Below are positions 32,136 to 39,206 of a stretch of 48,225 nucleotides of DNA, in pieces. The translations under genes were made by a program, and so were the position numbers. Location: assembly GCA_021373115.1 (NCBI GenBank), contig JAJFTI010000025.1:1-48225 (forward strand), written 5' to 3'. Below the pieces are notes generated by a model, which worked only from the letters and a program-made list of their open reading frames with translations, made no database searches and was not told where the DNA came from. How positions within the stretch are numbered: position 1 is the stretch's first letter; every line of letters begins with the position of its first letter. This DNA is from Eubacteriales bacterium. GTDB lineage: Bacteria; Bacillota; Clostridia; Christensenellales; CAG-138.

Positions 32136-33443
32136 ATGGAGCACTACTATCAGCGGGAGATTGAAACCGCTCCGCGCGAACAGATTCGCGCGCTGCAAAA
32201 CGAGCGGTTGCTGGCCACCGTGCGCCGCGTGTATGAGCGCGTGCCGCTCTATCGCGGGCGGATGCAGGCGGCGGGCGTGACGCCGGACGATATCCAAAGC
32301 GTGGACGACCTAAAAAAGCTGCCGTTCACCTACAAGCAGGATTTGCGGGACACCTACCCATATGGCATGTTCGCCGTGCCGATGAAGGACGTCGTCCGCC
32401 TGCATGCGTCGAGCGGGACGACCGGCAAGCAGATTGTCGTCGGCTATACGGCAAACGACATGGAGGTCTGGTCGGACTGCTGCGCGCGCTCCATCGTAGC
32501 CGCGGGCGGCAGCGCGGAGGATATTGTCCACGTTTCGTATGGCTACGGGCTGTTCACAGGCGGCCTGGGCATGGATGCGGCGAGCAAGAAGGTCGGCGCG
32601 GCAACGATTCCCGTTTCCAGCGGAAACACGCAGCGGCAGATCACGATTCTCAAGGATTTTCGCTCCACGATTCTCTGCAGCACGCCTTCCTACGCGCTGC
32701 ACCTTGCCGAAGCGCTGCGCGAAAGCGGCGCGAGCAAAAAAGATCTTTCGCTCAAGGCGGGCATCTTTGGCGCGGAACCATGGACCAACGAAATGCGCCG
32801 CGAACTCGAAGAGCAGCTCGGCCTGAAGGCGTTCGATATCTACGGGCTGACGGAGATCATCGGCCCGGGCGTCGCGTTCGAATGCGGCGAACAGACAGGC
32901 ATGCACGTCAACGAGGATCACTTTCTCATCGAGATCATCGATCCGGACACGGGCGAGGTGCTGCCGGAAGGTACGCAGGGCGAGATCGTCTTTTCGTGCA
33001 TCACGAAGGAAGCCTTCCCGATTCTACGCTACCGCACGCGGGACATTGGCCTCATCACGCGCAAACCCTGCCCCTGCGGGCGGACGCTCGTCAAGATGAC
33101 CAAGCCGCGCGGCAGGACGGACGACATGCTCATTATCCGCGGGGTCAACGTCTTCCCGAGCCAGATTGAAACCGTGCTGCTCGAACAGGGGTACACGGCG
33201 AACTACCGCATCATCGTGGATCGCTCGCAGAATCTGGACAGTGTGGACGTAGAGGTCGAAATCGGCAGTGAACTGCCCTCCGACACCGTCAAGGGGCTCG
33301 ACCGCCAGGAGAAGGCGCTGGAAGAGGCGCTGCGCTCGCTGCTCGGCATTTCCGCAAAGGTGAAGCTGCTCGAGCCGAACACAATCGAGCGGTCGCAGGG
33401 AAAGGCGGTTCGTGTTGTGGACAAGCGCAAGCTTCTGGATTAG
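32136..33443 (+). CDS. paaK: Phenylacetate-CoA ligase
   Basis: A 435-residue AMP-forming ligase of the PaaK type. ASSGTTGKQIVVGYT (P-loop, near residue 91), the YGYGLFTGGLGMDAASKKVG segment, YGLTEIIGPGVAFEC, RYRTRDIGLI and the GRTDDMLIIRGVNVFPSQIE hinge are all typical, and the C-terminal SQGKAVRVVDKR carries the catalytic Lys. It makes phenylacetyl-CoA, or a related aryl-acetyl-CoA, from the acid, ATP and CoA. AAGGAGA precedes the start. A Phe T-box upstream and an ACT gene downstream suggest use for phenylalanine synthesis by reductive carboxylation. Confidence 0.93.
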   Translation: MEHYYQREIETAPREQIRALQNERLLATVRRVYERVPLYRGRMQAAGVTPDDIQSVDDLKKLPFTYKQDLRDTYPYGMFAVPMKDVVRLHASSGTTGKQIVVGYTANDMEVWSDCCARSIVAAGGSAEDIVHVSYGYGLFTGGLGMDAASKKVGAATIPVSSGNTQRQITILKDFRSTILCSTPSYALHLAEALRESGASKKDLSLKAGIFGAEPWTNEMRRELEEQLGLKAFDIYGLTEIIGPGVAFECGEQTGMHVNEDHFLIEIIDPDTGEVLPEGTQGEIVFSCITKEAFPILRYRTRDIGLITRKPCPCGRTLVKMTKPRGRTDDMLIIRGVNVFPSQIETVLLEQGYTANYRIIVDRSQNLDSVDVEVEIGSELPSDTVKGLDRQEKALEEALRSLLGISAKVKLLEPNTIERSQGKAVRVVDKRKLLD

Positions 33444-33486
33444 TTTGTCTCAGTCGTTTTTCAAATGAAGTTTAGGAGGAAGCAGC

Positions 33487-33915
33487 ATGATACAGCAACT
33501 TTCGGTCTTTCTGCAGAACGAACCCGGCAAGCTCGCCGCCATCACGACCGCGCTCGCCGAGGGCGGAATCGATCTGCGCGCGCTCTCCATTGCGGATACC
33601 ACGGACTTTGGCATCCTGCGGATGCTGGTCAGCGACGCGGCCAAGGCGCGCGCCATCCTCGAACAGAAGCGGTATTCCGCGAGCGTGACGGCGGTGACCA
33701 TCGTCGCCGTTCCGGATGTGCCGGGCGGACTTGCGGGCGTGCTCACCATTCTCGCGGGCGCGGGGGTGGATATTGAATACATGTACTCGCTGATCGGGCG
33801 CGGGGAGGACAGGGCGTATATGGTCTTTCGCGCGACGGACGGGGCAAAGCTGCTCGAAACGCTGGCCGCGAACGGCATTGCCACCGTGTCCAACGAAGAA
33901 CTGGGCATCCGCTGA
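33487..33915 (+). CDS. Tandem ACT-domain protein
   Basis: A 142-residue protein made of two ACT domains (about 3-65 and 70-138). Each has the amino-acid-binding turn: NEPGKLAAITTALAEGGIDL and VPGGLAGVLTILAGAGVDIEY. Such proteins commonly follow paaK-type or indolepyruvate oxidoreductase genes and probably sense an aromatic or branched-chain amino acid. TTTAGGAGGA precedes the start. The gap to paaK is 43 bases, so it is probably on the same Phe-controlled mRNA. The partner enzyme is not known. Confidence 0.88.
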   Translation: MIQQLSVFLQNEPGKLAAITTALAEGGIDLRALSIADTTDFGILRMLVSDAAKARAILEQKRYSASVTAVTIVAVPDVPGGLAGVLTILAGAGVDIEYMYSLIGRGEDRAYMVFRATDGAKLLETLAANGIATVSNEELGIR

Positions 33916-34289
33916 GGTGAAGCGCATGCACGAAACCGCGCTCGGTTGCGTATCGTTCCGATGCGCCGAAAATACGTAAACGAAAGCGCAGCAAACGAGT
34001 GAAGCGCCATCCGAACGGGTGGCGTTTTTTCGATGTAAAAAGGCACGCGCAGATGCGCAACGCTTTTTTGAATTTCTGTTAAACTACGGAATTTTAATCG
34101 AAACGCCAGTATCGATTTCGTGTGTTTTCCCTTGACAGCCCGCGATTCCGGCGAGATACTAAACAGGAAGGGCGAATCTGTTAACCAAGCGGTTCGCCCG
34201 TCACGCTGCGCGTTTTCCACCTTTGACGCGGCGGACGGTTTCATTACGGTTTCGCCGCACCGGCAAGCGGCGAGTGGGGAAAGGGAGAT
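33916..34289 (+). other. Intergenic region with terminator, promoter and leader hairpin
   Basis: It holds the terminator at 34005-34030 and a promoter (TTGACA 34132-34137; GATACT 34155-34160, 17-base spacing). A leader hairpin follows (GGGCGAA 34170-34176 with TTCGCCC 34193-34199), without a T run. A 17-residue frame at 33926-33979 (MHETALGCVSFRCAENT) follows GAGGTG, but I do not regard it as an established gene. Confidence 0.5.
34005..34030 (+). terminator. Rho-independent terminator of the paaK-ACT unit
   Basis: CGCCATCC (34005-34012) pairs with GGGTGGCG (34017-34024), followed by TTTTTT. Confidence 0.85.
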
Positions 34290-35273
34290 ATGTTTCAATT
34301 TCAAGAGGGCGTTTCCGCGCTGGCGGTCTGGGGCGTATGGCTGGCGGTGTTCGCCGCGCTGTTTCTCTTCAACGAGTTTGCCCGCCGCTGGAAGTGGGCG
34401 GGGTTCTTCAGCTTCGTGATCCTGCCGGTCGGGCTCTCCGTGCTCTGGTTTACGGTGCTTCGGGAAAAGACCTATACCGACTGGTTCCACCTCATGAAGG
34501 TCTATTCCGCGACCATCGGCAGCCTCGGTTTCTGGTGCATCCGGCATATCCAGAAGCGGGACAAGCTCACGGGCGAGGTCACCTGGCGGCTGGCGGACGT
34601 GAAGTGGGCGTTGATTTTCCCGCCGCTGATTCTGGCCATCAACATTCTCGAAGCCTGCGCGCGCGATTTCCAGGTTGGCGCGATGTACTGGCTTGTGAAC
34701 TCCGGCGCGATCGAAGGCGAGGTCACCGGCGTGCTCGGAGGTCCCTGGAACTATATGAACGGCATTGCGGGCCTGCTCAACATCGTTACGATCACGGGCT
34801 GGTTCGGCATCGTCATTCGCAAAAAGACCAAGCTCGACGGCAGCCGCGACATGCTCTGGCCGGATATGCTCTGGTTCTGGATCATTGCGTACGACCTGTG
34901 GAACTTTACGTATACCTACAACTGCATTCCGACGCACTCGTTCTACGCGGGCTTAGCGCTGCTGGTCGCGCCCACGCTCTGCGCCTTTACGCTCGGCAAG
35001 GGTGCCTGGCTCCAGCACCGCGCGCAGACGCTGGCGATCTGGTGCATGTTTGCGCAGACGTTCCCGCTGTTTCAGGATCAGGGGATGCAGATGGTGCGCT
35101 CGACCTATAACCCCGTGATCTATACGATCTTTGGTGCGGTTGCGCTGGCGGCGAACGTCGGCGTGCTCGTGTACATGATCTACAAGGTTGTCAAGACGAA
35201 GCGGAATCCGTACAAAGCGGAGCTTTATACGGACCTGAAGGAGTATGCGGCGGTAAAGGCGCTGGCGGAGTAA
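34290..35273 (+). CDS. DUF5692 family membrane protein
   Basis: A 327-residue protein with about eight to nine hydrophobic helices and several conserved aromatic and acidic residues (KVYSATIGSLGFWCIRH, FPPLILAINILEACARDFQ, WFWIIAYDLWNFTYTYNCIP). I recognise it as DUF5692, a family of unknown function found in gut Firmicutes. AAAGGGAG lies before the start. It has its own promoter and a structured leader and stands alone. Charged residues inside helices (ILEACARD, YDLWN) suggest a channel or transporter, but that is inference. Confidence 0.85.
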   Translation: MFQFQEGVSALAVWGVWLAVFAALFLFNEFARRWKWAGFFSFVILPVGLSVLWFTVLREKTYTDWFHLMKVYSATIGSLGFWCIRHIQKRDKLTGEVTWRLADVKWALIFPPLILAINILEACARDFQVGAMYWLVNSGAIEGEVTGVLGGPWNYMNGIAGLLNIVTITGWFGIVIRKKTKLDGSRDMLWPDMLWFWIIAYDLWNFTYTYNCIPTHSFYAGLALLVAPTLCAFTLGKGAWLQHRAQTLAIWCMFAQTFPLFQDQGMQMVRSTYNPVIYTIFGAVALAANVGVLVYMIYKVVKTKRNPYKAELYTDLKEYAAVKALAE

Positions 35274-35310
35274 GGGAACAAGGGGAAAAACCAAGTTATT
35301 GGGCGAAAAA

Positions 35311-35342
35311 ACAGCCTCTTCCGAGAGATCGGGGGAGGCTGT
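35311..35342. terminator. Hairpin terminator after the DUF5692 gene
   Basis: ACAGCCTC (35311-35318) pairs with GAGGCTGT (35335-35342), with inner CCGA/TCGG. The T run is strong on the minus strand (TTTTTT) and weak on the plus strand. Confidence 0.6.
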
Positions 35343-35404
35343 TGCGTTTGTTTACTTCTACGCAGAACGATGGTATACTAAACAAAACATTTCGGAGAAG
35401 AAGT

Positions 35405-37231
35405 ATGCTCTATATTAGTAGAATTGAGATTCAATATTTTAGATCAATATATATGGAAACAATAACTGATTTACATGATCTTAATGTTCTCACTGGAAAA
35501 AATGATGTTGGGAAGTCCAATGTTCTAAAGGCCTTAAATCTTTTTTTTAACAATTGTACAGATAGTGACACTCCTTTTCTCTTTGAGAGGGACTATAATA
35601 AAAGACGCTTAAGGGAAGTAAGGAGCGAATCCGTAAAAGGTAAGCAATTTATAACAATTAAAGTAACTTTCTTAAGAGGAGAGAGAGCCGAAAAAACGCT
35701 ACCAAAGAAATTCACTGTTACAAAAAAGTGGTTTAGATATGATGAACGGCCATCGGTTACGGAGTCAGATATTGAAAGACTCGTTGAAAGAAATGGCGGT
35801 CAATATAATGATCGAAATAAAGCATCATTAACATCATTTCTGAACAAGATTAGATATATATATGTACCAGCAATCAAGGATGATAGCACTTTTCGTTCTA
35901 CGTTCAGTTTACTGAGAGAATCAATTTATAACGACACACTTTCAAATAGCACTGTTTTGCTTGAGTCGCTTGAAACTTTATCAAACTCAGTGTCCGAAGC
36001 CGCTAGTGAACTAAATGCAGAATTTCAAGATGCTACAGGCATCCGCTCATATCTCACTTCACCGAAAACAATTTCCGATCTTTATCAATCCATAAGTGTC
36101 GATACTGATATGGAGGGTACAGATATTAGTTTAAATCTACGTGGTGATGGAATAAGGGTTAGGTATTTACCTAGTATTCTGCATTATATCTCTTTGAATT
36201 CGAGCAACCTCTATATTTGGGGGTTTGAAGAACCTGAAAACTCACTTGAATATAATCTGGCCCTATCAATGGCAGAAGACTTTCAGGACCGTTTTTCGGA
36301 AGGCAGTAATATTTTTTTAACGTCGCACTCACCAGCTTTTATTGGACTTGAGACAAGTGAATATGTTCAAGTCTATCGTTGTTTTCGTGATGATAAAGGC
36401 ACTTGCATTAAAACATTAAACAAAGCAAAGGATCAACCAGAACTATGCGAAGAATTGGGGTATGTGAACCTACAAAAAGAAATATTTGAGCTCTATAATG
36501 CAAAAGTTATAGATTACAAATTGCGGCTGGAAAAGTTGGGAGAAAGAGAAGAAGAAATCAGCTTAATAAACAAACAACTTGAACAGGCTACTAAACCAAC
36601 TTTATTTACAGAAGGAATTACAGATGTTCTAATCTTGAAAACTGCTTGGAAGGCTTTATATGATAACGAATGTCCATTTGAAATAAAAAGTTGCAACACA
36701 TTATTAGAACAAGATGATGTAAGTGCAGCCGGATGTGGCAAGTTAGCTGATTTATTATGTTCTTCACGGCCAGACAATCCAAATTTTGTTATTGGCCTTT
36801 TTGATAGAGACAAAGAAGGAATTAAAAGTTATGAGCTGGATAGAAACTTCGAAAAAAAAGATGAATGTGTAAAAATGCATCGGAATAAGCGCTGTTGCGC
36901 AATTTGCCTACCTGTACTAGAGGACAGGAAGCAATTTGCAGAAAATGATAATTTATGTATTGAGTTCTATTTTGACAATGTCTATTTAACGAGAACCATA
37001 GAAGAAAAATCGCTAATTTTAATACCTCAGCCGTTTAGAACTCTTACTCCGTCAGGAAAAGTTCAGAGTACCAGCCTCCCCGCAGAGGGACAGTATGAGT
37101 TCTATAAAATTGACAACTCGACCAAAAAATACTTTGCTGAAAAAATTGTACCCACTTTTGAACAAGTTGCATTCTTTAGATTCGAAGGTTTATTCAAAAT
37201 TATACTTGATATAATCCAACAGTTTGCCTAG
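35405..37231 (+). CDS. OLD-family ATP-dependent endonuclease (AAA plus TOPRIM)
   Basis: A 608-residue protein. The N-terminal SMC-like ATPase has LNVLTGKNDVGKSNVLKAL (Walker A, near residue 36) and, near residue 270, IWGFEEPENSLEYN (Walker B), then FLTSHSPAFIG. A C-terminal TOPRIM domain has LFTEGITDVLILKTAW near residue 400 and IGLFDRDKEG near 460. Start: ATG 35405 behind GGAG. This layout is shared by OLD nucleases and the Gabija GajA subunit. No UvrD-like GajB lies beside it, so it appears to be a standalone OLD protein, probably for phage defence. Its AT-rich codons differ sharply from all neighbours, which indicates horizontal transfer. Confidence 0.88.
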   Translation: MLYISRIEIQYFRSIYMETITDLHDLNVLTGKNDVGKSNVLKALNLFFNNCTDSDTPFLFERDYNKRRLREVRSESVKGKQFITIKVTFLRGERAEKTLPKKFTVTKKWFRYDERPSVTESDIERLVERNGGQYNDRNKASLTSFLNKIRYIYVPAIKDDSTFRSTFSLLRESIYNDTLSNSTVLLESLETLSNSVSEAASELNAEFQDATGIRSYLTSPKTISDLYQSISVDTDMEGTDISLNLRGDGIRVRYLPSILHYISLNSSNLYIWGFEEPENSLEYNLALSMAEDFQDRFSEGSNIFLTSHSPAFIGLETSEYVQVYRCFRDDKGTCIKTLNKAKDQPELCEELGYVNLQKEIFELYNAKVIDYKLRLEKLGEREEEISLINKQLEQATKPTLFTEGITDVLILKTAWKALYDNECPFEIKSCNTLLEQDDVSAAGCGKLADLLCSSRPDNPNFVIGLFDRDKEGIKSYELDRNFEKKDECVKMHRNKRCCAICLPVLEDRKQFAENDNLCIEFYFDNVYLTRTIEEKSLILIPQPFRTLTPSGKVQSTSLPAEGQYEFYKIDNSTKKYFAEKIVPTFEQVAFFRFEGLFKIILDIIQQFA

Positions 37232-37254
37232 CTTCTTTTTATTTGAGCAAGCAA

Positions 37255-37280
37255 AACCTCCCACTTCTCTGCGGGAGGCT
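37255..37280. terminator. Hairpin after the OLD nuclease gene
   Basis: CCTCCC (37257-37262) pairs with GGGAGG (37273-37278). TTTT follows on the minus strand and only a CT-rich stretch on the plus strand, so strength as a plus-strand terminator is uncertain. Confidence 0.45.
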
Positions 37281-37383
37281 TCCTCATACCCCTGCTCAAA
37301 AAGTTCAATCCCCCAACTCTTCCCCCACCAACACAACCTCCGTTACCCCAACACCCTCCACGCCAAATATTCTCCCCCCCTCA

Positions 37384-37412
37384 TTGACTTTCCCCGCCGC
37401 CGATAGTATTTT
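37384..37412 (+). promoter_or_regulatory. Promoter of the FucU/RbsD gene
   Basis: TTGACT (37384-37389) and TATTTT (37407-37412) are separated by 17 bases, about 50 bases before the start. Confidence 0.5.
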
Positions 37413-37465
37413 ATTCCTAACGCAACGTTTCGGCATACCCTGCCGAATGAAAAGAGGTTTCCCCC

Positions 37466-37912
37466 ATGCTGCTGAACGTACCCAAACTGCTTTCGCCGGA
37501 ACTGCTGGCGACGCTCTGCGAAATGGGCCATAGCGACGTAATCGTTCTGGGCGACGCGAACTTCCCCGGCAAGCGCTTTGCCCACGAGGGCAACTGCAAG
37601 TTCCTCCGCGCGGACGGCATCTCCGGCACGGACCTGCTGGAGGCGGTATTGAGCGTAATTCCCGCGGACGCGTATGCCGAGACCCCCGTCCAGCTCATGC
37701 AGACCATGGACTGCGACAGGGATTTGGAGATTCCGATCTGGAAGGAATACGAGGCGATCGTCGCCCGCCACGACGCAAGGGGGGCGCGCGCCGTTGGCTT
37801 CCTCGAACGGTTCGCGTTCTACGAAGCGGCGAAAAAGTCCTACTGCATTGTGCAGACGGGCGAAACGGCCATCTATGCGAACGTCATGATCCAAAAGGGC
37901 GTCATCAAGTAA
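37466..37912 (+). CDS. fucU: RbsD/FucU family sugar mutarotase
   Basis: A 148-residue protein of the FucU type. LLSPELLATLCEMGHSDVIVLGDANFP holds the conserved His and Asp of the active site, and the C-terminus IVQTGETAIYANVMIQKGV carries the conserved Tyr/Asn ending. It interconverts anomers of fucose or a similar sugar, giving the form that isomerases or kinases need. It stands alone between the OLD gene and an asparaginase gene, with its own promoter and terminator. Fucose specificity is likely from the subfamily but not certain. Confidence 0.9.
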   Translation: MLLNVPKLLSPELLATLCEMGHSDVIVLGDANFPGKRFAHEGNCKFLRADGISGTDLLEAVLSVIPADAYAETPVQLMQTMDCDRDLEIPIWKEYEAIVARHDARGARAVGFLERFAFYEAAKKSYCIVQTGETAIYANVMIQKGVIK

Positions 37913-37998
37913 ACAAGGGCAACGGATTCGTCCGGCGTAGCAGGAGCTGCCCCGCGCGCCCTGCGGATGGAGAAACGAATCGCACAATCAAACAAAAG

Positions 37999-38035
37999 AG
38001 CGGAACCGGTTGTTGGCAACCGGCAACGCTTTTTT
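37999..38035 (+). terminator. Rho-independent terminator of fucU
   Basis: AGCG / CGCT outer and CCGGTTG (38006-38012) / CAACCGG (38017-38023) inner stems, followed by six T. Confidence 0.85.
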
Positions 38036-38050
38036 GATTCCGGCGGGTTT

Positions 38051-38061
38051 TGTGGTAAAAT
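38051..38061 (+). promoter_or_regulatory. Extended -10 promoter of the asparaginase gene
   Basis: TGTGGTAAAAT with the hexamer TAAAAT at 38056-38061. The same TGTGGTA form is seen upstream of mscS and T-box 2. Confidence 0.5.
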
Positions 38062-38181
38062 AAGGTATTCAAAAACGTAATTCAATGATTGGTCCCGGCG
38101 GCGCGGGAAAGACCGCGCAGACCGGTTGACCGGGCGAGATCCACTCTATTTTTGCATTTCTTTCAAACGTAGGAGCGAAAC

Positions 38182-39201
38182 ATGAAAAAACTGATGATTC
38201 TGTCCACGGGCGGCACCATCGCCTGCACGCAAACCAGCGCGGGGCTGATCCCCACGCTTTCCGCGGGGGATATTCTTTCCTATCTGCCGGACGCGCGCGC
38301 GGTCGGCCAGATCGATGCAAAGACCATCTTCAACCTCGACAGCTCGAACATACAGCCGGAGGAGTGGAAGATGATCGCGCGCGAGGTGTTTGAATGCATC
38401 GACGAGTACGACGGCGTTGTGATCCTGCACGGAACGGACACGATGGCGTATACCGCGTCCATGCTTTCGTTCATGCTGCGCGGGCTGAAGAAGCCTGTCG
38501 TCATCACCGGCTCGCAGCTGCCGATCGGCCACCCGCAAACGGACGCGAAGCTGAACCTCGGTCATGCGATGCTGACCGCGCTGAGCGGGCTTTGCGGCGT
38601 ATTCGTGGCGTTCGACGGGACGATTATGCGCGGATGCCGCGTCGCCAAGGTGCGCACGACGAGCCAGAACGCGTTCGAGAGCATCAACTGCCCGCCGGTG
38701 GGGGAGATTCGGGATGGAGCCGTGCGCCTGTTTGCCGAACCGGAGCAACCGCGCGAGGAGCCGGTGCTGGACGAGGCGATCGACCCCGGCGTATTTTTGC
38801 TCAAACTGATCCCCGGCACGAGGACGGAAGTGTTTCAGGCGATTGGCGACATGGGCTATCACGGCGTGGTGATCGAAGGATTCGGCCTCGGCGGCATCCA
38901 CTGCCTGCGGCGGAACCTGCTGGACGGAATCAAGCAGCTGCTCGGCGCGGGCGTGGCCGTGCTGCTCACGACGCAGTGCCGCTACGAGGCTTCCGACCCA
39001 ATGGTGTATGAAACGGGGCGGCTCGCCGTGGAGTCCGGTATTCTGCAGGGATTCGACATGACGAGCGAATGCGCGGTGACCAAGCTCATGTGGGCGCTGG
39101 CGCATGCGGACGATCTGAACGGCGTGCGCCGCATCATGATGACGGATTACTGTGGTGAAATTTCGCTGCCGGAAGGCGCGGGCGAGTTCTGCGGGGAATA
39201 G
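38182..39201 (+). CDS. ansA: Asparaginase, type I (cytoplasmic)
   Basis: A 339-residue enzyme that hydrolyses L-asparagine to aspartate and ammonia. The two threonine motifs are complete: ILSTGGTIAC near residue 8 and VILHGTDTMAYTASMLSF near residue 80, with ITGSQLPIG and IEGFGLGGIH following. There is no signal peptide, which fits the cytoplasmic type. GTAGGAGC lies before the start. It ends six bases before a convergent U32 peptidase gene with no clear terminator between, so transcripts may overlap. Confidence 0.94.
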   Translation: MKKLMILSTGGTIACTQTSAGLIPTLSAGDILSYLPDARAVGQIDAKTIFNLDSSNIQPEEWKMIAREVFECIDEYDGVVILHGTDTMAYTASMLSFMLRGLKKPVVITGSQLPIGHPQTDAKLNLGHAMLTALSGLCGVFVAFDGTIMRGCRVAKVRTTSQNAFESINCPPVGEIRDGAVRLFAEPEQPREEPVLDEAIDPGVFLLKLIPGTRTEVFQAIGDMGYHGVVIEGFGLGGIHCLRRNLLDGIKQLLGAGVAVLLTTQCRYEASDPMVYETGRLAVESGILQGFDMTSECAVTKLMWALAHADDLNGVRRIMMTDYCGEISLPEGAGEFCGE

Positions 39202-39206
39202 ATATT

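Noticed and set aside
35405..37231. Gabija defence system
   Set aside because: The protein has the GajA-like ATPase plus TOPRIM layout, but no GajB helicase gene lies on either side, so the call is restricted to an OLD-family nuclease.
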